Made by a program: the position numbers and the translations under genes. Positions 1 to 5,531 of a stretch of 5,688 nt of DNA are shown piece by piece. Source of the DNA: Bacteroidia bacterium (GTDB taxonomy: Bacteria > Bacteroidota > Bacteroidia > Flavobacteriales > Flavobacteriaceae). The DNA is taken from contig JAUIJW010000157.1 in NCBI GenBank assembly GCA_030431085.1, forward strand, positions 1-5,688, written 5' to 3'. Positions within the stretch are counted from its first letter, which is position 1, and each line of letters opens with the position of its first letter. The notes under the pieces were generated by a model, which had not been told where the DNA came from, ran no database searches, and saw only the letters and a list, made by a program, of their open reading frames with translations.

Positions 1-129
1 ATGCACCCTTACAAATTAGTTAAAGACGTAAGAACAAACCATGAAACTGCCAATGTTGATGCCGTAATGAATGGAGATTTAGACCCTTTTATCAAATCTT
101 TTTTAATGTATACAAGTCAAGGTAATTAA
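1..129 (+). CDS. prfB: Peptide chain release factor 2 (RF2), C-terminal end, 5'-truncated by the window
   Basis: An open frame runs from base 1 to a TAA at 127-129 and gives 42 residues. The text HPYKLVKDVRTNHETANVDA followed by VMNGDLDPFIKSFL matches the conserved tail of bacterial RF2 (HPY-x-MVKD-x-RT-x-x-ET-x-N-x-x-AV-x-DG-x-[IL]D-x-FI). RF2 recognises UGA and UAA stop codons on the ribosome and triggers peptide release. The catalytic GGQ loop, the SPF recognition motif and any programmed +1 frameshift site lie upstream, outside the window. The ATG at base 1 is most likely an internal methionine that happens to fall at the window edge, because the full protein is several hundred residues long. 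No convincing terminator follows it. The identification rests on recalled family sequence over a short stretch, so it is good but not certain. Confidence 0.85.
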   Translation: MHPYKLVKDVRTNHETANVDAVMNGDLDPFIKSFLMYTSQGN

Positions 130-163
130 CATTATAAAAATAACAATACACTGTTTAAGACAC

Positions 164-173
164 GTTGTACAAC
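164..173. repeat. Perfect 10-bp palindrome just upstream of the AraC-type gene
   Basis: GTTGTACAAC is self-complementary over all ten bases. It ends nine bases before the ATG at 183, inside the 53-base gap between prfB and the regulator gene. It could be a dyad bound by a regulator or part of a mobile-cassette boundary. It does not fit the attC core consensus GTTRRRY. A 10-bp palindrome can arise by chance, so its role is open. Confidence 0.35.
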
Positions 174-182
174 ATTTAGAGA

Positions 183-1100
183 ATGACAGCAGGAGATAAA
201 GAAATACTGGCTGATTACAAAAATCGAATTAATCGCGTTTTTGATTTTATTGACAAAAACTTAGAATCGAACTTGTCGTTAAATACAGTTTCAGAAATTG
301 CTTTTTTCTCGCCGTTTCATTTTCATCGAGTTTTCAAATTTATTACAAAAGAAACACTAAATGAATATATAACAAGGCGAAGGATCGAAAAATCAGCCTT
401 AGACTTATTACACAAGAACATATCAACAACCGAAATTGCACATAAATTTGGCTATAGTGATAACTCTTCATTTTCAAGAACTTTTAAAAAGTATTTTGGA
501 GTAAACCCAACAGAATTTAAAAAGCAAAATCCTAATCGACATAGCAAGATTCGTCAACTTAAAAGCAAGAACGGACAAGAATATCCTGACTATGAAAAAT
601 ACATTTGTGTCATTAATAATCTAAAAAATTGGATAAAAATGAACGCAAGAATTGAAATTAACGAAATGCCAAAAATGGATTTGGCTTATGTCACAAGTAT
701 TGGCCCTCATAATCTTGAAAATGCCTACAAAAAAATAGTGCAATGGGCAACACCAAAAGGATTAATGAACGACCAAACAAAAATGATAACAGTTTATCAC
801 GACAGCTTTAAAGTTACTGAAGCCAACAAAGTAAGAATGAGTGCTTCGATTTTACTTGACAAGGCCATAGAAACAAATGAAGAAATCGGACAGACTACAA
901 TAAAAGCTGGAAAATATATTGTTGGGAGTTTTGAAATTGGATTAAACGAATTTGAGAAGTCGTGGACTGCACTATTCATCTGGATGAACGAAAGTGGGTA
1001 TAAAAAAGCGGAAAGAGAACTTTTTGAGATTTATCATAACAATTTTAATGAACATCCTCAAAGAAAAGCTATTGTTGACTTTTACATACCAATTGAATAA
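183..1100 (+). CDS. AraC-family transcriptional regulator with C-terminal GyrI-like effector-binding domain
   Basis: This 305-residue cytoplasmic DNA-binding protein combines two recognisable parts. Residues about 13-115 form the AraC double helix-turn-helix. The first helix-turn-helix covers about 31-76 (LSLNTVSEIAFFSPFHFHRV and following). The second covers about 81-114 and carries the family signature FGYSDNSSFSRTFKKYFG then NPTEF. Residues about 155-304 read as a GyrI-like/SoxR-type small-molecule domain, with AYVTSIGPHN near its start, AGKYIVGSFEI at 242-252, a W-x-x-LFIWMNESGY segment at 261-273, FEIYHN at 281-286 and the closing YIPIE. E282 sits where this fold usually has its ligand-contacting glutamate. 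This architecture resembles Rob and other multidrug- or stress-responsive activators, but target genes and ligand are unknown. An in-frame TAG at 177-179 fixes the ATG at 183 as the first possible ATG start. The gene stands alone, 385 bases from the downstream operon, so control of that operon is possible but unproven. Confidence 0.93.
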   Translation: MTAGDKEILADYKNRINRVFDFIDKNLESNLSLNTVSEIAFFSPFHFHRVFKFITKETLNEYITRRRIEKSALDLLHKNISTTEIAHKFGYSDNSSFSRTFKKYFGVNPTEFKKQNPNRHSKIRQLKSKNGQEYPDYEKYICVINNLKNWIKMNARIEINEMPKMDLAYVTSIGPHNLENAYKKIVQWATPKGLMNDQTKMITVYHDSFKVTEANKVRMSASILLDKAIETNEEIGQTTIKAGKYIVGSFEIGLNEFEKSWTALFIWMNESGYKKAERELFEIYHNNFNEHPQRKAIVDFYIPIE

Positions 1101-1221
1101 AAATACTGATTAAAGAATCTAAATAATAAGTTATTAACTTAAGTCGGTTATTTACCTTGTTTATATTCGCTCACTTCTAAAAATTCTAGCAGATTTTCAG
1201 TTTGTTGTATACCTGCAAAGC

Positions 1222-1239
1222 CTGCCTACCCTTAGACAG
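1222..1239. repeat. Imperfect hairpin, possibly a degenerate copy of a dispersed repeat
   Basis: CTGCCTA and TAGACAG flank a four-base loop (CCCT) and pair at six of seven positions, with one C/A mismatch. From memory, short CTGCCT...AGGCAG hairpins recur between genes in many flavobacterial genomes, and this looks like a mutated copy. No T-run follows on either strand, so it is a poor intrinsic terminator. Assignment to a repeat family is recollection, not proven by this window. Confidence 0.35.
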
Positions 1240-1341
1240 ATTAATCGCTAAACCATACAATTACTCATAGCCAAGATTGATATAATATTATTTTTTAAAT
1301 TATAAATTTAATAATCGCATCTTTTTAAAATACTAATTTTA

Positions 1342-1371
1342 AATACATTATAACTACAAACTTAATGTATT
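1342..1371. promoter_or_regulatory. Perfect 9-bp inverted repeat, candidate operator of the GntP operon
   Basis: AATACATTA at 1342-1350 is exactly repeated in inverse as TAATGTATT at 1363-1371, with a 12-base spacer. The centre-to-centre distance of the half-sites is 21 bases, two helical turns, which suits a dimeric regulator contacting one face of the DNA. It lies just upstream of the promoter-like box at 1409-1416, where an activator would sit. The surrounding DNA is AT-rich, so chance pairing is a real alternative, and no known regulator motif was recognised. Confidence 0.4.
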
Positions 1372-1408
1372 AGATTAGATTTTTAAATTCCTGTATATTT
1401 ATGCCCTG

Positions 1409-1416
1409 TATCTTTG
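1409..1416 (+). promoter_or_regulatory. Putative Bacteroidota -7 promoter element for the GntP operon
   Basis: TATCTTTG matches the Bacteroidota sigma-A -7 consensus TAnnTTTG exactly. Transcription would start a few bases downstream, near 1420-1424, leaving a leader of roughly 60 bases before the permease ATG. No TTG element is evident at the usual -33 spacing (around 1386-1391 the sequence is AATTCC), so the promoter may be weak or depend on an activator. It is the only good match in the gap. Confidence 0.45.
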
Positions 1417-1485
1417 AAAACGGATGTTTTTGATTGCTTTATTATTTGTAGATTAGCTTCCGTAATTTTTTAACCACTAATTTCC

Positions 1486-2802
1486 ATGCCTTTAATTATT
1501 GCTTTATCTGGTATCTTAATTTTATTTTTTTTAATTGCTGTTTTTAAATTCAATGCCTTTATAGCATTCACCATAGTTTGTTTATATGTAGGTATTGTAT
1601 CTGGTATGCCTTTAGAAGATATTATTAATGCCATTCAATCTGGCATGGGTAATACTTTAGGTTTTCTCGTTCTCATTTTGGGATTTGGATCTATGTTAGG
1701 TAAATTAGTTGCAGACAGTGGAGCAGCACAAAGGATTACAGAAAAATTGATCGATAAATTTGGTATCAAAAATATTCAATGGGCTGTAGTTCTTACTGGG
1801 TTTATTGTTGGTATCCCCATGTTTTATTCTGTTGGTTTTGTCATACTAATTCCGCTAGTATTTACCGTAGCAGCATCTACTGGCCTTCCACTTATTTATG
1901 TGGGCTTACCCATGTTAGCTTCTTTATCTGTCACTCACGGGTTCTTACCTCCACATCCTGCCCCTACAGCCATTGCAGTAATGTTTAATGCCAATATTGG
2001 CAAAACTCTACTTTACGGTATTGTAGTTGCCATACCAGCCATTATTGTCGCTGGCCCCTTATTTTCTAGGCGAATTAAAAATATAAAAGCAAGCCCTCTA
2101 CAAGAGTTTTACAATCCTATTGTCTTAAAAGACAATGAAATGCCCAAGACTGGTATTAGTATATTTACTGCACTTTTACCCGTAATTTTAATTGGATTAA
2201 GTACAGTTACAGAACTGCTACTACCTAAAACATCCGGGATAATCCCATTGGTTAAATTTATAGGAAACCCAGTTATTGCCATGCTCATCTCGGTATTGGT
2301 TGCTATTTACACTCTAGGAATTGCACGTGGTAAAAATATGGAAAGCCTTATGAAATCATTATCTGCCTCAATTTCAAGTATTACTATGGTTATGTTAATT
2401 ATTGCAGGTGCCGGAGCGTTAAAACAAATCTTAGTAGAAAGTGGGGTTAGTGATTACATTGCCGCATTACTCATAGATTCAAGTATTTCACCTTTAATAT
2501 TAGCTTGGCTTATCGCCACTGTATTAAGGGTTTCTATAGGTTCTGCAACTGTTGCTGGTTTAACGGCTGCAGGTATTATCTTACCTTTAACCACAAATGC
2601 TGGAGTTAGCCCAGAACTAATGGTTCTAGCCATTGGGTCTGGTAGTTTGATGATGTCTCACGTCAATGATGGTGGTTTTTGGCTTTTTAAAGAGTATTTT
2701 AACTTATCTATCAAAGAAACCCTATCTACATGGACAATTATGGAGACTACCGTAGGTATTATGGGACTTATTGGTGTTTTAATATTAAATTCAATTATAT
2801 AA
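1486..2802 (+). CDS. GntP-family permease (gluconate / D-amino-acid / organic acid:H+ symporter family)
   Basis: This 438-residue integral inner-membrane transporter is the usual size for GntP proteins and is hydrophobic throughout, with about a dozen membrane segments (for example near 2-20, 24-44, 57-75, 99-127, 173-193, 225-246, 260-280, 295-316, 350-370 and 418-437). Family hallmarks are visible: THGFLPPHPAPTAIA at 150-164, VSIGSATVAGLTAAG at 349-363, and SHVNDGGFWLFKEYF at 391-405. GntP carriers take up gluconate, other sugar acids or, in the case of DsdX, D-serine. Specificity cannot be read from these motifs. Here the linked genes for a D-amino-acid PLP enzyme, RidA and a dipeptidase point to a D-amino acid or related compound rather than gluconate, and no gluconate kinase is nearby. 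The in-frame TAA at 1471-1473 limits the start to this first ATG. It has no Shine-Dalgarno sequence. It is the first gene of the operon. Confidence 0.93.
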   Translation: MPLIIALSGILILFFLIAVFKFNAFIAFTIVCLYVGIVSGMPLEDIINAIQSGMGNTLGFLVLILGFGSMLGKLVADSGAAQRITEKLIDKFGIKNIQWAVVLTGFIVGIPMFYSVGFVILIPLVFTVAASTGLPLIYVGLPMLASLSVTHGFLPPHPAPTAIAVMFNANIGKTLLYGIVVAIPAIIVAGPLFSRRIKNIKASPLQEFYNPIVLKDNEMPKTGISIFTALLPVILIGLSTVTELLLPKTSGIIPLVKFIGNPVIAMLISVLVAIYTLGIARGKNMESLMKSLSASISSITMVMLIIAGAGALKQILVESGVSDYIAALLIDSSISPLILAWLIATVLRVSIGSATVAGLTAAGIILPLTTNAGVSPELMVLAIGSGSLMMSHVNDGGFWLFKEYFNLSIKETLSTWTIMETTVGIMGLIGVLILNSII

Positions 2803-2806
2803 AATC

Positions 2807-3277
2807 ATGAAAAAAAAACCTTCAGAAATTGTAAAAGCATTAAATCTTCAATTCCCTCCGGCGCCAGCACCTGTAGGTGTTTACAGACCTATATTGGTTG
2901 TTGATAATTTTCTATATGTATCTGGTCAAGGTCCAGTGCAGCAGGACGGGTCATTGATGATTGGAAGAGCTGGAGACGACATCACAGCAGAACAAGCTAA
3001 AATCGCAGCCCGCCAAGTTGGGTTAACAATGCTTTCGACCATACAAACTCATTTTGGCAGTCTAGATAAGGTTAAAAGAGTTGTTAAAGTATTGGGCATG
3101 GTAAATTGTACACCAGATTTTGGTAAACATCCCTATGTGGTTAATGGTTTTAGTGAACTCATGGCTGATGTATTTGGAAAAGAACATGGTATTGGGGTTA
3201 GAAGTGCGGTAGGTATGATGCTTCCAGACAATATACCTGTAGAGGTAGAAGCAATGTTTGAACTTCATAAATCATGA
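2807..3277 (+). CDS. RidA family (YjgF/YER057c/UK114) enamine/imine deaminase
   Basis: This 156-residue cytoplasmic protein has a complete RidA fold: LYVSGQGPV at 36-44, the long helix with EQAKIAARQVGLTMLSTIQ at 62-80, VVKVLGMVNCTPDF at 92-105, and RSAVGMMLPDNIPVEVEAMF at 132-151. R132 aligns with Arg105 of Salmonella/E. coli RidA, the residue that binds the substrate carboxylate in deaminating members, so enzyme activity is plausible. RidA hydrolyses 2-aminoacrylate and similar enamines or imines, released by PLP-dependent dehydratases, to keto acids and ammonia. The protein is longer than E. coli RidA (128 residues), mainly through an N-terminal extension, and resembles the divergent UK114-like subgroup seen beside amino-acid genes. 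It starts four bases after the permease stop and overlaps the next gene by ATGA (3274-3277), so it is probably translationally coupled to the PLP enzyme, whose product it would process. Confidence 0.92.
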   Translation: MKKKPSEIVKALNLQFPPAPAPVGVYRPILVVDNFLYVSGQGPVQQDGSLMIGRAGDDITAEQAKIAARQVGLTMLSTIQTHFGSLDKVKRVVKVLGMVNCTPDFGKHPYVVNGFSELMADVFGKEHGIGVRSAVGMMLPDNIPVEVEAMFELHKS

Positions 3278-4380
3278 ATTGGTTTAGCTTAAACACTACT
3301 AGTGCATTAATAACTCCAAATCTATTGATCTATCCTCAAAGAATTTTATCGAATATTGATAGAATGATTGATATTGCTGGAGGTGTTAATAGACTAAGAC
3401 CACATATTAAAACCCATAAAATGGGTGAAATCATTAATCTACAACAGCAAAAGAATATTACAAAATTCAAATGTTCTACGATAGCTGAAGCAAAATTACT
3501 AGCAGTAAATAAAGCTGAAGATATTTTATTAGCAATGCCTTTAGTGGGCTATAACATTGATCGATTTATCGACCTTAAAAACACCTATCAGCATTCTAAT
3601 TTTTCTGCTCTAGTCGATCATAAGGATACTCTAGATATTATTATTAAAAAATCGCTTCAAACTGGGGTAACTGTAGATCTTTTTTTAGACCTAAACGTTG
3701 GCATGAATAGAACTGGTGCTTGCCCAAGTGATTCTGACACCTTCGATTTATACAAAAAAATGATCGATAGTAACGCAATTAACGCCAGAGGGCTACATGT
3801 TTACGACGGACATATTAATCATAGCGATTACTCGGAAAGAAATATGGCATGTAATGATGCTTATTTAGAAGTAGAACAATTTACAGCATTATTGACTAAA
3901 AATAATTTAACAGTCCCAACAATTATTGCAGGAGGTACTCCTACTTTTCCGGTCCATCGTCAGAGACCATCTGTTGAACTATCTCCTGGCACCACTTTAC
4001 TGTGGGATGCTGGATATCAAAACAAATATCCAGACCTACCATTTTTACCAGCTGCCGTATTAATTAGCAGAGTTATAAGTCATCCTACTAAAGATACCAT
4101 TTGCTTAGACCTTGGTCATAAATCAGTAGCTTCTGAAATGCCTTTACCTAGAGTTCAATTTTTAAACTTAGACAACTCTGAACAAATTAGTCAAAGTGAA
4201 GAGCACTTGGTTGTAAAAGTATCCTCTCATCAACTACCAAAAATTAATACTATTATCTATGCTTTACCCGTGCATATTTGTCCAACAGTAAGCAAATACC
4301 CTAAAGCATTAGTAGTAGAAAATCATCAAATTATTTCATCTTGGGCAGTAGCAGCCAGAGATCATCAAATTAATATATAA
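3274..4380 (+). CDS. PLP-dependent D-threonine aldolase / D-serine dehydratase family enzyme
   Basis: This 368-residue cytoplasmic enzyme has the fold-type III (alanine-racemase-like) barrel followed by the family's C-terminal metal-binding beta domain. LRPHIKTHK at 41-49 contains the expected PLP Schiff-base lysine, K46. Other family landmarks are DLNVGMNRTG at 139-148, GLHVYDGHI at 173-181, AGGTPTFP at 219-226, SPGTTLLWDAGY at 237-248 and LDLGHKS at 278-284. PVHICPT at 332-338 supplies the metal ligands H334 and C336. From recall, characterised D-serine and D-3-hydroxyaspartate dehydratases use His-x-Cys here, whereas D-threonine aldolase uses His-x-Asp, so dehydration to an enamine is favoured over retro-aldol cleavage. 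The overlap with the RidA gene fits that reading. Likely substrates are beta-hydroxy D-amino acids, but the exact one is not evident. The start is the ATG inside the 4-base overlap. The stop lies two bases before the dipeptidase. Confidence 0.9.
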   Translation: MNWFSLNTTSALITPNLLIYPQRILSNIDRMIDIAGGVNRLRPHIKTHKMGEIINLQQQKNITKFKCSTIAEAKLLAVNKAEDILLAMPLVGYNIDRFIDLKNTYQHSNFSALVDHKDTLDIIIKKSLQTGVTVDLFLDLNVGMNRTGACPSDSDTFDLYKKMIDSNAINARGLHVYDGHINHSDYSERNMACNDAYLEVEQFTALLTKNNLTVPTIIAGGTPTFPVHRQRPSVELSPGTTLLWDAGYQNKYPDLPFLPAAVLISRVISHPTKDTICLDLGHKSVASEMPLPRVQFLNLDNSEQISQSEEHLVVKVSSHQLPKINTIIYALPVHICPTVSKYPKALVVENHQIISSWAVAARDHQINI

Positions 4381-4382
4381 CT

Positions 4383-5450
4383 ATGTTTATTTTCGACGCA
4401 CATTTAGATTTAGCCATGAATGCCTTAGAATGGAATAGAGACCTCAGATGGACAGTTGATGACATCCGCGAAAGCGAAAAAGGCATGACCGATAAACCTG
4501 ATAGAGGTAAAAATACTGTTAGTCTAGAAGCCATGAGGCAAGGCAATATTGGACTTTGTGTGGCGACGCAAATTGCAAGGTATGTTAAAAAATCTAGCAG
4601 CTTACCTGGTTGGCACTCTCCAGAACAGGCTTGGGCTCAAACTCAAGGACAACTAGCCTGGTATAACACAATGGAATCTTGTGGGGAAATGACACAAATT
4701 ACTAATCGTACCGAACTCTTAAGTCATTTAGACTATTGGAAAAATACTACAGATAAAAAGAAAAAAGTTGGCTACATTTTAAGTTTAGAAGGTGCAGATT
4801 CTATTGTAGACTTATCTTATCTTGACATGGCTTATCAAAATGGTTTAAGAGCCATAGGCCCGGCTCACTACGGCCCTGGTACTTATGCCTACGGCACAGA
4901 TTCTTCTGGTGGTATTGGCACAAAAGGAAAAGCACTGCTTAAACGGATACAAGAACTTAATCTTATTTTAGATGCTACGCATTTATGCGATGAAAGTTTT
5001 TGGGAAACCATGAAAATTTATGACGGCCCAATTTGGGCTAGCCATAATAATTGCCGGGTATTTGTAGACCATAACAGGCAATTTAGCGATGAGCAAATTA
5101 AAGAATTGATTAATAGAAATGCGGTAATTGGTATTGCTTTAGACGCTTGGATGATGGTACCCAATTGGGTAAGAGGTCAATCTACCCCAGACAATATGAA
5201 CGTCACGTTAAATCAAATGATTGACAATATAGATCACATTTGCCAACTGGCGGGTAATTCCAATCATGTGGGTATTGGTACCGACCTTGATGGAGCGTTT
5301 GGCAAAGAGCAATCTCCACTAGATCTAAACACAATTGCCGACCTTCAAAAGGTACCAAATATGTTAAAAGACAAAGGCTTTAACGCCGAAGATATCGACA
5401 AAATCATGCATCAAAATTTTATCGACTTTTTATTAAGAGTTTGGAGTTAA
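4383..5450 (+). CDS. Membrane-dipeptidase family (M19, renal dipeptidase-like) metallopeptidase, cytoplasmic form
   Basis: This 355-residue zinc dipeptidase carries the full M19 active site: DAHLDL with H7 and D9, SLEGAD with bridging E136, DATHLCD with H200, and SHNNCR with H221. H162 in GPAHYG, R225 and D301 in GTDLDG match the substrate-binding His, Arg and Asp of human renal dipeptidase. M19 enzymes hydrolyse dipeptides and tolerate a D-residue at the C-terminal position. Some members act on related amide substrates. The N-terminus starts directly with the first catalytic strand and has no signal peptide, so the enzyme should work in the cytoplasm and its substrate must be imported or made inside. 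It begins two bases after the PLP-enzyme stop and is last in the operon, consistent with releasing D-amino acids for that enzyme. Length is normal and no damage is seen. Confidence 0.93.
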   Translation: MFIFDAHLDLAMNALEWNRDLRWTVDDIRESEKGMTDKPDRGKNTVSLEAMRQGNIGLCVATQIARYVKKSSSLPGWHSPEQAWAQTQGQLAWYNTMESCGEMTQITNRTELLSHLDYWKNTTDKKKKVGYILSLEGADSIVDLSYLDMAYQNGLRAIGPAHYGPGTYAYGTDSSGGIGTKGKALLKRIQELNLILDATHLCDESFWETMKIYDGPIWASHNNCRVFVDHNRQFSDEQIKELINRNAVIGIALDAWMMVPNWVRGQSTPDNMNVTLNQMIDNIDHICQLAGNSNHVGIGTDLDGAFGKEQSPLDLNTIADLQKVPNMLKDKGFNAEDIDKIMHQNFIDFLLRVWS

Positions 5451-5493
5451 AATGTGTATTATCAATATTTATTAAATTTCAAATCAAAAAAAT

Positions 5494-5524
5494 AAGCCCG
5501 GTCACTTTAATTAAGACCGGGCTT
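5494..5524. terminator. Bidirectional intrinsic terminator between convergent genes
   Basis: AAGCCCGGTC at 5494-5503 pairs perfectly with GACCGGGCTT at 5515-5524 across an 11-base loop, a GC-rich stem in otherwise AT-rich DNA. On the minus strand the stem is followed by A and then seven T (plus-strand A-run 5486-5492), an excellent terminator for the DUF1214 gene. On the plus strand it is followed by a looser T-rich run (TCAAATTTTATTT), adequate for ending the four-gene operon 43 bases after its last stop codon. Confidence 0.88.
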
Positions 5525-5531
5525 TCAAATT

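Larger units (their letters stand above)
1101..1485. other. 385-base intergenic region with operon upstream sequences
   Basis: I see no intact gene here on either strand. The first part (about 1122-1142) has a weak AT hairpin, TAAGTT-att-AACTTA, with no following T-run. Bases 1148-1225 on the minus strand read as 25 codons ending in a stop, possibly a decayed gene tail. An imperfect hairpin sits at 1222-1239. Bases 1285-1345 are extremely AT-rich. A perfect inverted repeat lies at 1342-1371, and a promoter-like -7 element at 1409-1416 precedes the permease gene. The region therefore most likely holds the control sequences of the downstream four-gene operon. Confidence 0.8.

Noticed and set aside
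1..129. Treating the ATG at base 1 as the start of a complete 42-codon gene
   Set aside because: The residues match the internal tail of RF2, so the methionine is internal and the gene begins upstream of the window.
164..173. GTTGTACAAC as an integron attC core site
   Set aside because: Neither half fits GTTRRRY or RYYYAAC, no paired second core site is visible, and no integrase is in the window.
797..979. 60-codon open frame on the minus strand
   Set aside because: It lies antisense inside the AraC-GyrI gene, whose protein family match covers the same bases. The antisense product has no recognisable features.
1127..1141. TAAGTT-att-AACTTA hairpin after the AraC-GyrI gene as a terminator
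   Set aside because: It has only six pairs, all but one step AT-rich, a three-base loop and no T-run, so it is too weak to call.
1280..1286. TATAAT-like sequence as an E. coli-type -10 box
   Set aside because: The genome looks like Bacteroidota, whose main sigma factor uses TAnnTTTG. Such AT strings are expected by chance here, and it is about 200 bases from the permease start.
1295..1311. TTAAAT-tataa-ATTTAA inverted repeat as an operator
   Set aside because: It is made only of A and T in an extremely AT-rich stretch where such symmetry is common by chance.
1779..1988. 69-codon open frame on the plus strand
   Set aside because: It is an out-of-frame reading within the GntP permease gene. 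Its Cys/Ser/Trp-rich text is typical of frame-shifted membrane-protein DNA.
3062..3268. 68-codon open frame on the minus strand
   Set aside because: It lies antisense within the RidA gene. The His/Tyr-rich product resembles no family, and RidA is clearly the real gene.
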